Shown here in pieces: positions 25,145 through 35,644 of a DNA stretch of 64,000 nt; positions within the stretch are counted from its first letter, which is position 1, and each line of letters starts with the position of its first letter. The notes under the pieces were generated by a model. That model ran no database searches and was not told the origin of the DNA. It saw only the letters and a list, made by a program, of their open reading frames with translations. Origin of the DNA: Membranipora membranacea (lineage: Eukaryota > Bryozoa > Gymnolaemata > Cheilostomatida > Membraniporidae); the NCBI GenBank assembly GCA_914767715.1, contig OU612068.1:22012001-22076000 (forward strand), given 5' to 3'. A program made the translations under genes and the position numbers.

Positions 25145-26200
25145 GTACACGGGTTACTAAGTATAATTGACAATGACGCATTCTGCTATATTTATCCACA
25201 GTAAACAAGGTAGGGGGTCACTCGCAATCACTAGGGGGGTGATGATATGATGTCATCACAAACATGCTTTAACTCTCTGTCAGCACATTAGTTTCAGTGC
25301 ATTCTAGGACTTCGATGTCGCCCCAATAGACATCAACAAAATATTATAATTAGTGTCACTTTCCACATAAAAGGTAATTGGTCTAATTAGGTACTGATGT
25401 AATATCGTGATGTTTTATGAAAGTTCTAGAACCATCTTTGTAAGTCTTACCGAACAGAAAACTGTGTAGGCAACAGTGTTGATATGTCATCTCAAAATAT
25501 GGAGATATAGCTGTGAGAAGGATGACCAAGCTGTCTAGCATTGGCGTCATTAGCCTGGATCTTAATTATCATTTTCGGGATCTTAATTATCATGTTTTAG
25601 GTTGCATGAGGAAAAATTTTTAATTAACACTTTCTTTGGGAAGGAACATGGAACTTGTGCTGTATGTCTCAAAAATCATATTATTTATCTCAAAATCAAG
25701 TTTGCTTTTTACAAGAAAAAAAATAAGCATCAAATAAATCATAAGCATAGCATAACAGAAAAGGTAAATACACACACAGAATTTTGTTGAAAGGTGAATG
25801 TTCTTAAAACAACTGGGACTGCCAGGAATATACTGTCAGGTGTTTTATACTTCATATTACACTTTGAAAACTTTTTTTTCAAATAACTTAATTTAGACAA
25901 TAGTTATAAAATTTAAGAGACTTACCCAAAAACAGAATCGAGTGTTTGCTGATAACATGTGTTCAAGATATACAAGGTATTTTCGAAAGTGATAATTAGA
26001 AATTAAATATAAATTAAATACCAGGCTGACGACGCTGATGCTAGAAATGAGCAAGGTGATTGCAAAAATCTTCTGTGAAAACCTCATTCATTCGAATCAA
26101 AAGATTTTGCAGCGAGATGTTCACAAAATAATGAAAGTATTAAATTAAGCCCATCACTGCTCTCCTCAAATGGCTTATCATTTGACATGACATGCAAGAT
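25145..26200. repeat. Inner right arm of inverted repeat
   Basis: Reverse complement of 4560-5640, closely matched over most of its length. It includes an R2 core (25145-25575) and the intact signal-anchor exon (25926-26087). Confidence 0.8.
25926..26087 (-). CDS. Possible first exon encoding a signal anchor
   Basis: This exon has ATG followed by 54 codons and then TGG|GTAAGT, a consensus donor. The peptide starts with a short basic head, then a long hydrophobic run (FAITLLISSISVVSLVFNL), then YLISNYHFRKYLVYLEH, the profile of a type II signal anchor plus stem. The inverted copy on the left arm is broken. No partner exon is firmly identified; the nearest same-strand coding sequence is the small helical gene at 23866-24278. 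Family not recognised. Confidence 0.4.
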
Positions 26201-26299
26201 GAAGCACTTATATTTAAGAAAAATTCATTTGATACACAAATTGTTGCTAATGCCTGGAGAAAGTGTCCTGAGTCCCCTGCAGTCTCCTATTAGACCCCA

Positions 26300-27200
26300 A
26301 TAGCCATCTGCTCTGCTGACTACTGAAGGAGATCGTGATGACTATTAAGTTTAGGGAGGCGATTGGGGTCTAACAGGAAACCACAGCTTACTCAGAACAC
26401 TCTCCTCTGGTAGTAGCAACCCTTTTTGAAATAACTTAAATTCTCTTAAACATATGTTGCAGTGCTTCACCCTGCATCATTTCTATATAATATATCTATA
26501 TAGAAATTTCTATATAATATAGTACTCTTGTACACAGTTGCCAGTCGCAATACTTCAGATTTATGCATTATTTTGTGAACATTTTGCAGGGGGGTGTTTA
26601 ATTTAAAATGACCTCTGTTTTTTAAAGTAAGTTATATAGGCAAATCTTTTGAAATAAGACCCCCTAGCAGGTCTCGCTAACTCAGCTAGAGTGATCAGAT
26701 TTTGGGATTTTTGAATCGGCTATCACATGCAACAATCTATCCTTGTGAAACGATTGAGAACTCTTATGTTTATTTTTCAGGCCCTCACAGTATATGATGT
26801 ACTAAGAGTTTACAATGACGCATTTCACAGAGGGGGTCACTAATGCAATCACCAGGTGGGTAATATGGTGCCCTTTTAAGCTTGCCTTTGACACTCACTC
26901 AGTACATTCATCTCAGTGCATTAATAGAACTTCAATTTTACCCCCCATAGTCATAGACAAAACATAAACAAAGTATTAATAAATGTTTATGTGCATACCT
27001 GTCACTTTCCGGGTAAATGGTCTCTTAGGTACTGATGTAATATCATGATCGTACTAAATGACAACTCAAGAATTATGTTTGTCAGTCTTACCTAAAAGGA
27101 AAATGTGTAGGCAACCGTGATGATATTAAGTTGTAGCTGTGAAAAGCTGTCTAGCGTCGGCATCAGCGTCATTAGCCTGGATCTTAATTAACAAAATCAT
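26300..27200. repeat. Outer right arm of inverted repeat
   Basis: Matches the reverse complement of about 945-1830, including the R2 core, the GGGGGGTGTTTAATTT block at 26590 and the ACCCCAATCACC-type block at 26290-26380. No coding sequence. Confidence 0.8.
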
Positions 27201-29659
27201 GTTTGGGATCTTAATTAAAAACTGTTTTGTGTAAGGAAAGAACATTGAACTTGTGCATCTTGAACACATGTTATCTGCAAACACTTAATTCTGTTTTTTG
27301 AGAATTCTCCACATTTTAATCATTTTGACAAAATTCAATTTGCTTTTAATAACAAAAAAAAAATAGAATATGGAAGTATAACACACCTGCCTATATCTTT
27401 CTAGTAGTCCAAGTTTTTTAAAGAACATTCATCTTTTGACAAAAATATTTACGCTAATTTTCCTTCTCTGCTATGCTACAGCGAAGAGTGATTATTATTA
27501 AATGTTTTCATTGAGGTACCCATATATGTACGTATGAACAAAAGAAAATTAACTTCTTGACCTCATACACATACAAAAATATACATCATATGTCCAAAGA
27601 TGAAGAGTAAGTGTAACTTTATGAGATTGATTGCAAATATCTTAAATTACAGACTAATATAAATTATGTCAAAAATCTGGATTCATCTTAGTTGGTCCGG
27701 TACATTTCGGTTTATTCATCACTCTAGGTCAAGGCCACAATTATATAAGTAACTACCGACCATATGCATTAGGAATTCTATTCGCCTTAACAGGCTGGTG
27801 TTTGAGGTATTATTATGACATCAGTGCAACTCAAGTTGCAGTAGTAGCCTAGAATTGGGGCTTTATGTCTGTCTGGGATTTACACTGACTTCTTTTTGCT
27901 GACAAACCACATTACTCAGAGATATGGCCCACAATTGAAACTGGGAAATGTATGGATTATACTCTATATATCAAAATAAAGATTTTTGTTTTATACAATT
28001 AATTGTGATAATTGATATAGATATTCATAACTCATTTTAGTCCACTTTACACTAACTTAAACTTTTATGGAATAAAATAACTGATTTCAACTAAATGTGA
28101 TGTGATAAGATGGTGATAAAAGTTGAATGAATTGTCTGGAACTGACTGAGAGGGCAACTCCTTAGAACACAGAAGCGATGTTTTTTACTGGTCATGGTAT
28201 GAAGCATGGGAAGATCTTTTAAATCATAGTCCATCCTGAGGAAATATGAATTGTAGTATGTAACACTGGTGCACATCTCAAGATCTCTAGCCCTGATCAG
28301 AGCAACTTCAACCAACCGAAAAAACCTTGAATTAACCAGCCACACAGATCTCATATATCCCTAACACAGACCAATCACTTAATCATAACTTCTCTAACAA
28401 CTATGCTGCGAGGGACATCAACATCCTGCTGTTATCAATGATATCTTCTTATCGGTTACAATCAAAAGTTGTTGGAGGGACTTTGAAAACTGATGGTGTC
28501 AATAAAGTGTTTAAGTACCTCTCCCTCTCCCCATATTAAACAATCACACATCCCAAACATGAATAACTCTTCTAGCCGAATTAAAAGAAATATCAGATCT
28601 AATTTTTAATCCAGACGGAAGACTTTTATCAAAAATATTCAGCAGCTAGGTCATACATACGCTCATCCCTCCAGCTTTCTTCAGTGCTGGTACTAATTTG
28701 CCTTACTAATTTTCCACTTCTCAACATTAGACCATGATCCAGGGGTTTATGAGAGAGGGGGGGGGGGTGCTTTGCTTCTTGCTCAACCGGGAATCTATAA
28801 ATGAAGACCTGTCCTGAGAGCACTACCGCAGCTGATTTTAACAAACAAAGATATATGCGGGACTAGAAATTATCTCAACTACAGCTACATCTTCAGCTAT
28901 CAGCAGTGTAATTTTATTTCTCCAATATTTACATAACACTGGAATTCCAGTAAACATTAACTACATTCCTTAATGATGCATTCCTTTGTTTGTTATGAGA
29001 AATGGGCATTTAGGAGCTGATGTTTCTGAAACACAGCATCTAAATCATTCCAAAATATCATTATTCTGAAAACTGGTAATCATGTTAATGCGATGACCTA
29101 AGTTACAAAAAGGATCATAAAACTCAAATTCAGACATGTTTTGTGCATTGGTTTTATGAATATTTTAACCAGGCTGCAAACTGACCAGATGTTTAGCTAG
29201 ATAATTTTCCGCACATAAATTTAATGCAGTTTTGTCATGATGACCAGCAAAAATCTCAACAGCTGTAATTAAATATAACACCTGATGAGAATGGAGATGG
29301 CGTGATATCTAGGAATCTCCAACTCCTTGGTGATATCATAATTATTAAAAATAAATGTTATCTCACACCAATTCAGGATTTCATCAAGGAAAAATTATGA
29401 TAAACGCATGTGTATACATAAACCAAATACAGTGCCTCATATCACTGTATCAAAAAGTATTTTTGAAAAAAATAGAAAAAACGACTGAATCACAGTCCTG
29501 TGTTCTACCGTGTATATGTAGTAAAACCAGATGAGGGTGTGCTATTCATATTTTTTTTCTGATTTATACAATGAAAGCTTGAAATTAATTAAAAATTAAA
29601 AAACAGCCTACTTTACCCATATATCTCAAACATACATCAATGAAAGTCAGTGAGCTACA
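27201..29659. other. Noncoding interval
   Basis: No gene is supported. Notable points are a tail of the R2-linked sequence to about 27310 and a run of 11 G at 28757-28767. The segment 29279-29400 resembles 32110-32260. Short open frames resemble no protein. Confidence 0.5.
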
Positions 29660-29740
29660 GCGGCCTGGGTGGCCGAGTGGCTAGTGTGCTCGATCACAGT
29701 GCAAGTGGCTCAAGTTCGATTTCCGGTTGTGACAAAAAAA
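29660..29740 (+). repeat. tRNA-like segment
   Basis: It has an A-box TGGCCGAGTGG and a B-box-like AGTTCGATTTC with roughly tRNA spacing, but acceptor and anticodon stems do not pair convincingly. I read this as a tRNA pseudogene or SINE head rather than a functional tRNA. Confidence 0.5.
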
Positions 29741-29794
29741 AAAGCCAAGACATGAATGTGAATAATCTAATATTTTTATATATACCACAATTAT

Positions 29795-29850
29795 AACATG
29801 CTTGTGATACGCGAGAGGCCCGAGTTCGAATCCCGGTGGAGACACATTTT
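29795..29850 (+). repeat. tRNA 3'-half-like fragment
   Basis: It has B-box AGTTCGAATCCCGG with a preceding GCGAGAGGCCCG and a following T-run. No A-box lies at the proper distance. The preceding ACCACAATTATAACA string recurs at about 30505. Confidence 0.45.
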
Positions 29851-29929
29851 TTTTCAATACCGTGTTGGCATCTATATCGATTTCAAGTTTTCAAATGTGC
29901 CATTAAAATAACAAAAAAAGGTTGACTAA

Positions 29930-30180
29930 AAAAAATATACTATTAAATATTATATACAATTATATCATATACAATTAAATATTATTTACAAGTAAATATT
30001 CTATACAATTAAATATTATTTACAAGTACATATTCTATACAATTAAATATTATATACAATTATATAATATATAGAATAATATAAAATATACAATAAAATA
30101 ATATAAACAATTATATATTATAAACTATTATATATTATATGCAATAATATACAATTATATATAATTATATACAATGTACA
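29930..30180. repeat. AT-rich degenerate tandem repeat
   Basis: About 250 bases made almost only of A and T, with repeated ACAATTAAATATTAT and TATATACAATTATAT variants. It lies among the tRNA-like fragments. Confidence 0.8.
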
Positions 30181-30194
30181 ATTTTACTACAATT

Positions 30195-30240
30195 AAAACA
30201 CGCTTGTTGCGCGAGAGTTCAAATCCCGGTGAAGATAGAA
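30195..30240 (+). repeat. tRNA 3'-half-like fragment
   Basis: A diverged relative of 29795-29850: GCGCGAGAGTTCAAATCCCGG.. carries a B-box-like core without an A-box. Confidence 0.4.
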
Positions 30241-30374
30241 TTTATTTACATAATATTATCTCTTTTGCTACTTGGTGGTTCAACTTGTTTTGTTTTGGTA
30301 CCTTTTTATTGCTACTTGCACCCACTACATCATTAAATTTAACCACCTGGATTATTTCGCACTTAGCTTTGCAA

Positions 30375-30450
30375 GCTTTAGTGGCCCAGCGTGGCTGAGC
30401 TGTGGGAGTGTTTGATATCAGCCCAAGTTCGAATTCCGGTGAGGCCAGAT
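30375..30450 (+). repeat. tRNA-like segment
   Basis: It has an A-box-like GTGGCTGAGCTGTGG and a B-box-like AGTTCGAATTCCGG with near-tRNA spacing. Stem pairing is weak. This is the fourth tRNA-like piece within 800 bases. Confidence 0.4.
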
Positions 30451-32164
30451 TAAAAAAAGCAAGGAGAGAGCATGGGGAGGAGCCCTTATTTTTATATAAT
30501 AAATATAAATATACCACAATTATAACATATTTGTTACGTTATATTCTATGGCTGTATTCACTGAAAATAATTGTGGGGGGAGTTCTGCCACATAATAGGA
30601 CTACAATATCTCCGGCTGTCTACCTCATAGGTGGCATGGAAAGGACAGCCATTTTAATTTGCGCATATAATCACATCGTCAATTGGCCATCCATAATAAA
30701 TTCAATCGACAACCTTAGTGTATATCATCATCACCCCTGAAGTTTTGTGGCCATTATGATCGCAGCATTTCTAGTAATTTTATTGAAGTTTCTTCACAAT
30801 GACCCACAAAACTCTGAACAACTGTATTTAACTATTTATTACACATGGTGAGAACAGAGTCTGCCGTGATTTCATATATTAAGAATAAATGTTATATCAA
30901 ACCAATCCATCTTTTCATATGGAATAATTATAGTTAAATTATTCTTTGGTGTTCATACCATTCTGGTCTGTGAGGGGGCCTGACATTAATAAAATGTGTT
31001 GTAAAAGATCTGTTGGTCTTGAGCATGATGATCAATGTCGTATTGTGACGGTTGATACTGTCAAGCTGAGTTATGTAAACAGCAGGTGCCTCAATGATCA
31101 CCTTTGTTTATACCACAAGTGACAAAAATGTGTGTGGAAAATGATGGTGTTTGGGAAAGATACTGCATTTTTGATACGGATGATTTTAGTCCCTAAACTA
31201 CAAGCTATATGTGTGCCTAGCCTTTTTATGGAAATGTTCCTGCATAAATTTGTGCTGTGAATGGTAACATTAAGGTTTTTCTGAATATTTTAGCCAGGCT
31301 TCAAATCAACCAGATCTTTAGCTTCATCTTTTCTCCACATCAATGGGTGGTGTCAGGAGTTGTCCTACATGAAAACGGCCGCTGAGCAGATGGGGCCATG
31401 AATTTGCAATTTATGTCATATATGCTATGATTGGAGCAGATCATATTCCTTGGTCTGACAGCCAGTGAAATTATGTTAAAGGCTAAACGCACATAACATA
31501 GGCGTCTTACACTGACCTACTTTATTGGAAAAAAATTAACAAACGTATTATAATAATGTTTGTTAAAATATATGCTATAATAAATATATGAAAATGCAGT
31601 GAAACAATGATGTTGTATCTTTGATTTTCAGATATTTCATAAGTCTCACCTCAAAAGATTGGTAGCAGGAAAAAAAATTGAATTATATATATATATATTT
31701 AATTTATAATATATATTTATTATATATTTAATTCATTGACTTAATATATGTATGTATGAAACTCTTTTGCTAAGTAATTTTGATCCATCTTGACACTGAA
31801 TTTCATTGCAATTGGTCAGATGTTTATATTTGAATGCATTGTTATTTAATATTAATTATAAGATAAGTATTAAGACTTTCTGATACTTTTTATTTCAGCA
31901 TTTAAATTGAATTATATGATTACTAAATTTATTTTTGTCAAATGTTGCCAGCTGAAACCAACGAGTTTTCACAGGAAAAAACTCTTCCGCCCTTATATGA
32001 CTTATGAAACTTTGCGAAAGTATGGTCTCATCTGTAAATGATCAAGGGAGATGACTCGGAAAAACAAAACCTCCTTTATTGCAATGGTTTCTTAATGACC
32101 AGAAAAACTTTAATCAGCTGTAACAGACTATTACGCATGATGAGAATGGATATTGTCTGATATC

Positions 32165-32205
<41 letters not shown>

Positions 32206-32323
32206 TATAATATCACACCAACACATCTTTTCATCAAGGAAAAATAATTGTTAATTATTCCTTGGCCTTCATGCATTCAGAACTGTGAGGGAGCCTGAAG
32301 TTAATATAACATGTTGTAAAATC
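30451..32323. other. Noncoding, partly duplicated
   Basis: The block 30880-31250 is repeated at about 32140-32320 plus 32538-32780, where it is split by a SINE-like insertion. Low-complexity TA runs lie at about 31683-31700 and 32168-32201. No coding exon was found. Confidence 0.6.
32168..32201. repeat. (TA)n microsatellite
   Basis: About 17 uninterrupted TA units, in a position where the related segment at 30880 has none. Confidence 0.9.
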
Positions 32324-32537
32324 GCTTCTCGGCACTGTCACTGGCAATGGCCGATTAGTGCCAGTTCAGTTTTGGCAGCTTGCTGCACATCCACGATTAG
32401 GAGGTCTTCTATGGCCTCACCTCTAGGATGCATTCTAGTTTTCTAGGATGTATCACATTCTCAGTATGAGGATTAGGGCACCTTGCGTCTCTCTTTAGGG
32501 GCAGCCCAATCTTCTGTTTCTTCGCAAACAGCGATAC
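32324..32537 (+). mobile_element. SINE-like element S1, copy 1
   Basis: A 210-bp insertion splitting a duplicated block. The flanks on both sides contain AACATGTTGTA with further near-matches, a target duplication of 11 bases or more, as expected for LINE-mobilised elements. The internal signature is GGATGCATTCTAGTTTTC..AGGATGTATC. Relatives lie at 33294-33497 (inverted) and 34085-34256. Confidence 0.65.
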
Positions 32538-33034
32538 AACATGTTGTACAATATCTGTTGGCCTTCACGTATGATCAATGTCGTATTATGACGTTTGATA
32601 CTGTCAAGATGGGTCATTTAGACAACAGGTGTCTTCATTTTCACTTTTGTTCTTAGCGTCAGTGACATAAATATTTGCTGATAGTAATGGTGTTTGGGAA
32701 AAATACTGCACATTTGACATGGATGATGATAGTACCCAGACTATGAGCTATCTGTGTGCACAGCCTTTAAATGGAAATTTACTTGCGTCAATGACAATCT
32801 CTGCATTCCCTGTCCACAGCAGATCAAGCTAGAAAACCAGCAACTTTTCAATTAGGTCGCTGCGCTCGCTTGCTTGCTCTGTTTATATGAGACCACACTA
32901 AGGGATGTGAAAAAAAATTTAATTCACTTCTTACATATCTGGTTATTGTTACCGAGATTATCCAACTCACACACCCCTGTGTGAAGTAGGAGGAGGTAAA
33001 CTAGGCAAATGTGAGGAAAGCTCACCTCCATTAA

Positions 33035-33110
33035 CAATTATGCTGTCTGGAATTCAAACCAGCAACCGCCAGATTGACCAGCTGGAATCCTAACCACCAG
33101 GCCACCCTGC
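33035..33110 (-). repeat. tRNA-derived segment
   Basis: On the minus strand there is an A-box GTGGCCTGGTGGTTAGG and a B-box-like GGTTTGAATTCC. This resembles a tRNA-derived SINE head, and no convincing functional tRNA fold is seen. Confidence 0.5.
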
Positions 33111-33293
33111 CTGCAGACATACCCTTGCATTTGTCATACAACTCAAGAACGGTTCACGCAATCTTGACTATTTGTTCACAATATTTGTTGAAATATCACT
33201 ATTGATGGCCTCATTCTAGGCATTTATTTATGTAGTCATTCTATGAGGTTTTCAGATATATTTGACTCAGTGGCCATCATTGCCATGTTTATG

Positions 33294-33497
33294 ACAAAAC
33301 AGAGGTTGGGTCGCCCCTAAAGAGGGACACTAGTTGCCCAAAATCCTCGTACTGAGAATGTGATACATCTTAGAAAACTAGAATGCATCCTAGAGGTGAG
33401 GCCATAGAGGACTTTGTGAGCGTGAGTGTGCAGCAAGCTGCCAAAAAACTCAAACAGGCACTGATAATCGTCGCCAATTGGCAGTGAAACCTTGATC
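33294..33497 (-). mobile_element. SINE-like element S1, copy 2
   Basis: Reverse-oriented copy of 32324-32537, sharing GGGTCGCCCCTAAAGAGGG, the ATGCATCCTAGAGGTGAGGC block and the GCAGCAAGCTGCC block. A 62-codon open frame here is a by-product of the repeat. Confidence 0.65.
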
Positions 33498-34084
33498 TTA
33501 GCCAATAGGTCGAGAACCTAACATTGCTATGTGAGATGAGAAAACTAGGTTCACACCATAACAGATAGCCCTGATATTCAAAATAATATTACCTGTGGCA
33601 AACATTAATCATGTGGTAAAAGTTTGGCATTTGTTCACAATCTGAAAAATTTTCAAGAACAGCCCCAAAACAACCAAAAAAACTTCTTGTGCATCAAATA
33701 TAGAAACCAGGATAATTATCTGATTGAGAACTTTTGCTCTTGTGTATGAAGTTGTAGTGCCCATTCAGACAGCCTACAAACTGTCCAGTTCTGAGCAGTG
33801 TTTTGACAAGCTACATCTATGCAGAAGCTAAGCGAAAGATGCAAAATTTTCTGCACGAATGATGGAGACATTTAATTTAGTAACACTATTTATGGTATTA
33901 CCATTAAGACTTCAAACCAGACATATCAACCATAATCTCAGCTCTAACCAACCAAAAACATATAAATACCATATCATATCATGGCACTAGCTAGGAGATA
34001 CCAGGCCACAATACTAAGTGGTAAGATCACTACAGTTTGTTTAGTTGTTACCTCCACTTGGACTAACATTCCACATTTTTCCTT

Positions 34085-34256
34085 CTCGGTCTATTAGCTC
34101 GCTGTGCACCCAAGATTAGGAGGTCCACCATGGCCTCGCCTCTAGGATGCATTCTAGTTTTCTAGGATGTATCACATTCTCAGTATGAGGATTTAGGGCA
34201 CCTTGCATCCCTCTTTAGGGGCAGCCCAAACTTCTGTTTCTTCGCAAACAGCAACA
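34085..34256 (+). mobile_element. SINE-like element S1, copy 3
   Basis: Shorter copy in the same orientation as copy 1, ending at the same CTTCTGTTTCTTCGCAAACAG string but missing the first ~50 bases. Confidence 0.65.
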
Positions 34257-34466
34257 TTACACATTTTTCCCCCTCAAATGCAACGGTGAGAAGAAAGCTG
34301 GAGTTATTATCAAATTTTTGGTTGTAAGACCCTAGGCTAGCCTCCTGGATACGATCTATACTGTCAAAATAACTGAAAAAGATAGGAGTGTCTATCTTAT
34401 ATCTTACATCTTGCCTACATTCATTTAGTCACAGACAATATTAAAGTAATGACAGCTAACTCTATC

Positions 34467-34472
34467 TTTATT
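34467..34472 (-). promoter_or_regulatory. Candidate poly(A) signal for the receptor gene
   Basis: A minus-strand AATAAA about 550 bases past the receptor stop codon at 35024. It is the nearest clear match I found; usage is inferred. Confidence 0.35.
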
Positions 34473-35023
34473 TGTTCAATAAAATTGCCAAAGAATAGGT
34501 TGTGAATTAATCATGACACTTTCTGGTCAACATATCATTTTTATCATAATATATCTTTGAAAAATATATATAGAGTAAGCATTTAAGTGTTAACATGTTG
34601 TAATAAGATGATATAGTTTAAAAACAGGTGGAACTTAGAAGTTGTTCCCACTCGCTTTAACAAAGATCAATTGAGGTGCAGGGATCGTTTTAGGTAAAAA
34701 CTTAAACTATTAAATATTTAAAGCATTAAATAATCCTAGAATGATGAAATCATGATGATAGCTCTTAAACTTTGAAGGTAAAATATACTCTGTGTTAAGG
34801 TGTGTTTATACTCTCTGTAAACTAAAAATATACTCTGTGTTTTTATTACTTGTGTATTTTTTTCTTTTTTTCTCCGCTTAAGTTTTTTTTTGTTCTGTCA
34901 CTGCATGAAAAACATTCCTAAAGATGATTGTAGATTGACAATAAAAGTATATATATATGTGAAAAAAAAACCAATTGCAAAATTATATGTACCCCGAGTA
35001 AGTATATAATATCATGTTCAAAA

Positions 35024-35644
35024 TCACTTTTCCGCCACTGTAACAAATTCATAAGTTTCACCTTCAAAAGCGTTAGCAGGTTTATTTTTTCGTATTTCCG
35101 AGTAGAGCTCCTCGGAGCAAACGTCATCATAGGCATGATTTACATTACCCTGTTCGATATCATTACCATTTGTTGTTGCTTGAGCTTGTGGTTCTGAAAA
35201 TGGTGGATCGATGTAGCTGTAAGCTCTACTAGTTGCTCCTGAGGCCTCACTTTGGACAGACAGTAGAGTGGTGGCCCTTGCGTCCCTGTCTTGAGGTAAA
35301 TGGGTGGTGGGAGGTTCGAGATCTGAGTCTATATAACTGTAAGACCCAATAGAGTTGTCTCTACATCTTTGCTCCTCAGACTGAGAGGGTCTTTCGAGCT
35401 CAGCATACACATCGTTACAGCTATCACCAAGCTTGGCCACTGCAGCGGGGTCCTCCAGTATGCCATAATGGTTATCTGCTTTGAGTGTGGGAAGTTTCGA
35501 TAGTCTTTTAAGGGCTGCATAAGTGTGATCGTCTTGCTCGGTGGTCTGGTCTTTCACTTTGTCTACACTCCTGCAGATTGATGCTTGCTCATAGAAGGAA
35601 GCTTTTTGCCTTTTGAGCGTAGTTTTCTTTGTCAGTGTTGACCC
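35024..35644 (-). CDS. Receptor exon 11: tyrosine-motif tail and stop
   Basis: 206 codons plus stop, after a GTACAG acceptor. Tyrosine motifs in order are TYAAL, HYGIL, VYAEL, SYSYI, AYSYI, AYDDV, LYSEI and TYEFV. Two SYID repeats (Y815/Y817 and Y855/Y857) are each followed by acidic/Pro residues. The last three motifs fall within 30 residues, with YDDV and YSEI five residues apart, closer than classical ITAM spacing. Confidence 0.9.
   Translation of the reverse strand, partial: GSTLTKKTTLKRQKASFYEQASICRSVDKVKDQTTEQDDHTYAALKRLSKLPTLKADNHYGILEDPAAVAKLGDSCNDVYAELERPSQSEEQRCRDNSIGSYSYIDSDLEPPTTHLPQDRDARATTLLSVQSEASGATSRAYSYIDPPFSEPQAQATTNGNDIEQGNVNHAYDDVCSEELYSEIRKNKPANAFEGETYEFVTVAEK

Noticed and set aside
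27660-27960. Possible mitochondrial insertion
   Set aside because: A few phrases look organelle-like in translation, but no continuous reading of a mitochondrial gene could be made.
32076-32276. 66-codon frame with YIYIYIYI
   Set aside because: It is a translation of the (TA)n microsatellite at 32168-32201.
33317-33505. 62-codon minus-strand frame
   Set aside because: It falls entirely within SINE-like element S1, and the other copies do not keep the frame.
35024-35644. Calling the tail a classical ITAM
   Set aside because: No pair of motifs has the canonical YxxL/I-x6-8-YxxL/I spacing; YDDV-x5-YSEI is too short and uses Val. YxxPhi array is the safer description.
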